Below are positions 5,974 through 6,003 of a stretch of 6,003 nt of DNA, piece by piece. Origin of the DNA: a bacterium (GTDB lineage: Bacteria; Desulfobacterota; Anaeroferrophillalia; Anaeroferrophillales; Tharpellaceae); the NCBI GenBank assembly GCA_029935295.1, contig JAOZKP010000030.1, positions 1-6,003 of the forward strand, given 5' to 3'. Both the position numbers and the translations under genes were made by a program. Within the stretch, counting starts at the first letter, position 1; each line of letters begins with the position of its first letter. The notes beneath the pieces were generated by a model. That model was not told the origin of the DNA. It made no database searches and saw only the letters and a list, made by a program, of their open reading frames with translations.

Positions 5974-6003
5974 TGTTTTTGATTGGCCGCTGGTTTATGA
6001 GCA

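Noticed and set aside
5974..6003. Possible end of a convergent minus-strand gene (TAA on the complement at 5997-5995)
   Set aside because: Only three codons would be visible; the bidirectional terminator makes it plausible but the sequence alone cannot support a gene.
1..6003. CRISPR arrays, insertion sequences, tRNA or rRNA genes
   Set aside because: No regularly spaced repeats, transposase-like proteins, terminal inverted repeats with target duplications, or cloverleaf-like stretches were seen.

Overview
The window looks like a chromosomal stretch from a Gram-negative, probably anaerobic bacterium. Direct support for a Gram-negative cell is a lipoprotein with a clear lipobox (LSAC) and an outer-membrane-type +2 residue, two further exported proteins, and a chemoreceptor with a periplasmic sensor. 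The mix of moderate-GC coding sequence, a PilJ-type chemoreceptor ending in an 'AEHLERSLQRFK' tail and an FNR-like palindrome at a promoter would suit a Desulfobacterota/Desulfuromonadales-type organism. That assignment is an inference from style, not a proof.

Layout. On the minus strand, 3468 down to 128, lie three closely spaced genes that read as one operon: a 211-aa membrane-anchored or secreted protein, a 494-aa lipoprotein and a 368-aa periplasmic protein. They are separated by 45 and 68 bases and each has a good Shine-Dalgarno. The operon is followed by a hairpin with an 11-bp stem (58-103), and a further minus-strand gene may start at the very left edge. On the plus strand, divergent from this operon, lie a PilJ-type methyl-accepting chemotaxis protein (3732-5387) and, 41 bases later, a YchJ-family protein with two SEC-C zinc motifs (5429-5914). 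These two end at a strong, perfectly symmetrical intrinsic terminator (5934-5973). The AT-rich divergent spacer (about 3479-3731) carries a good sigma70-type promoter for the chemoreceptor, a 14-bp FNR-like palindrome at its predicted start site, and a weaker promoter candidate for the minus-strand operon.

Most interesting content. The three minus-strand proteins form a modular family that I do not recognise as a named system. The 211-aa and 368-aa proteins share a C-terminal domain (about 26 identities in 74 ungapped residues, plus a shared R-x-G-x-x-T-S-R motif). The lipoprotein carries a more diverged copy of the core of this domain at its own C-terminus. The lipoprotein and the 368-aa protein also have N-terminal regions that resemble the CsgG/LpoB/TolB-N-like (FlgO/FlgT-like) periplasmic fold. 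All three end in Gly-Phe plus one charged residue. The simplest reading is an envelope complex of three exported subunits that evolved by domain duplication. Its function is unknown; a flagellar- or pilus-associated ring, or an outer-membrane secretion or assembly accessory, are possibilities only.
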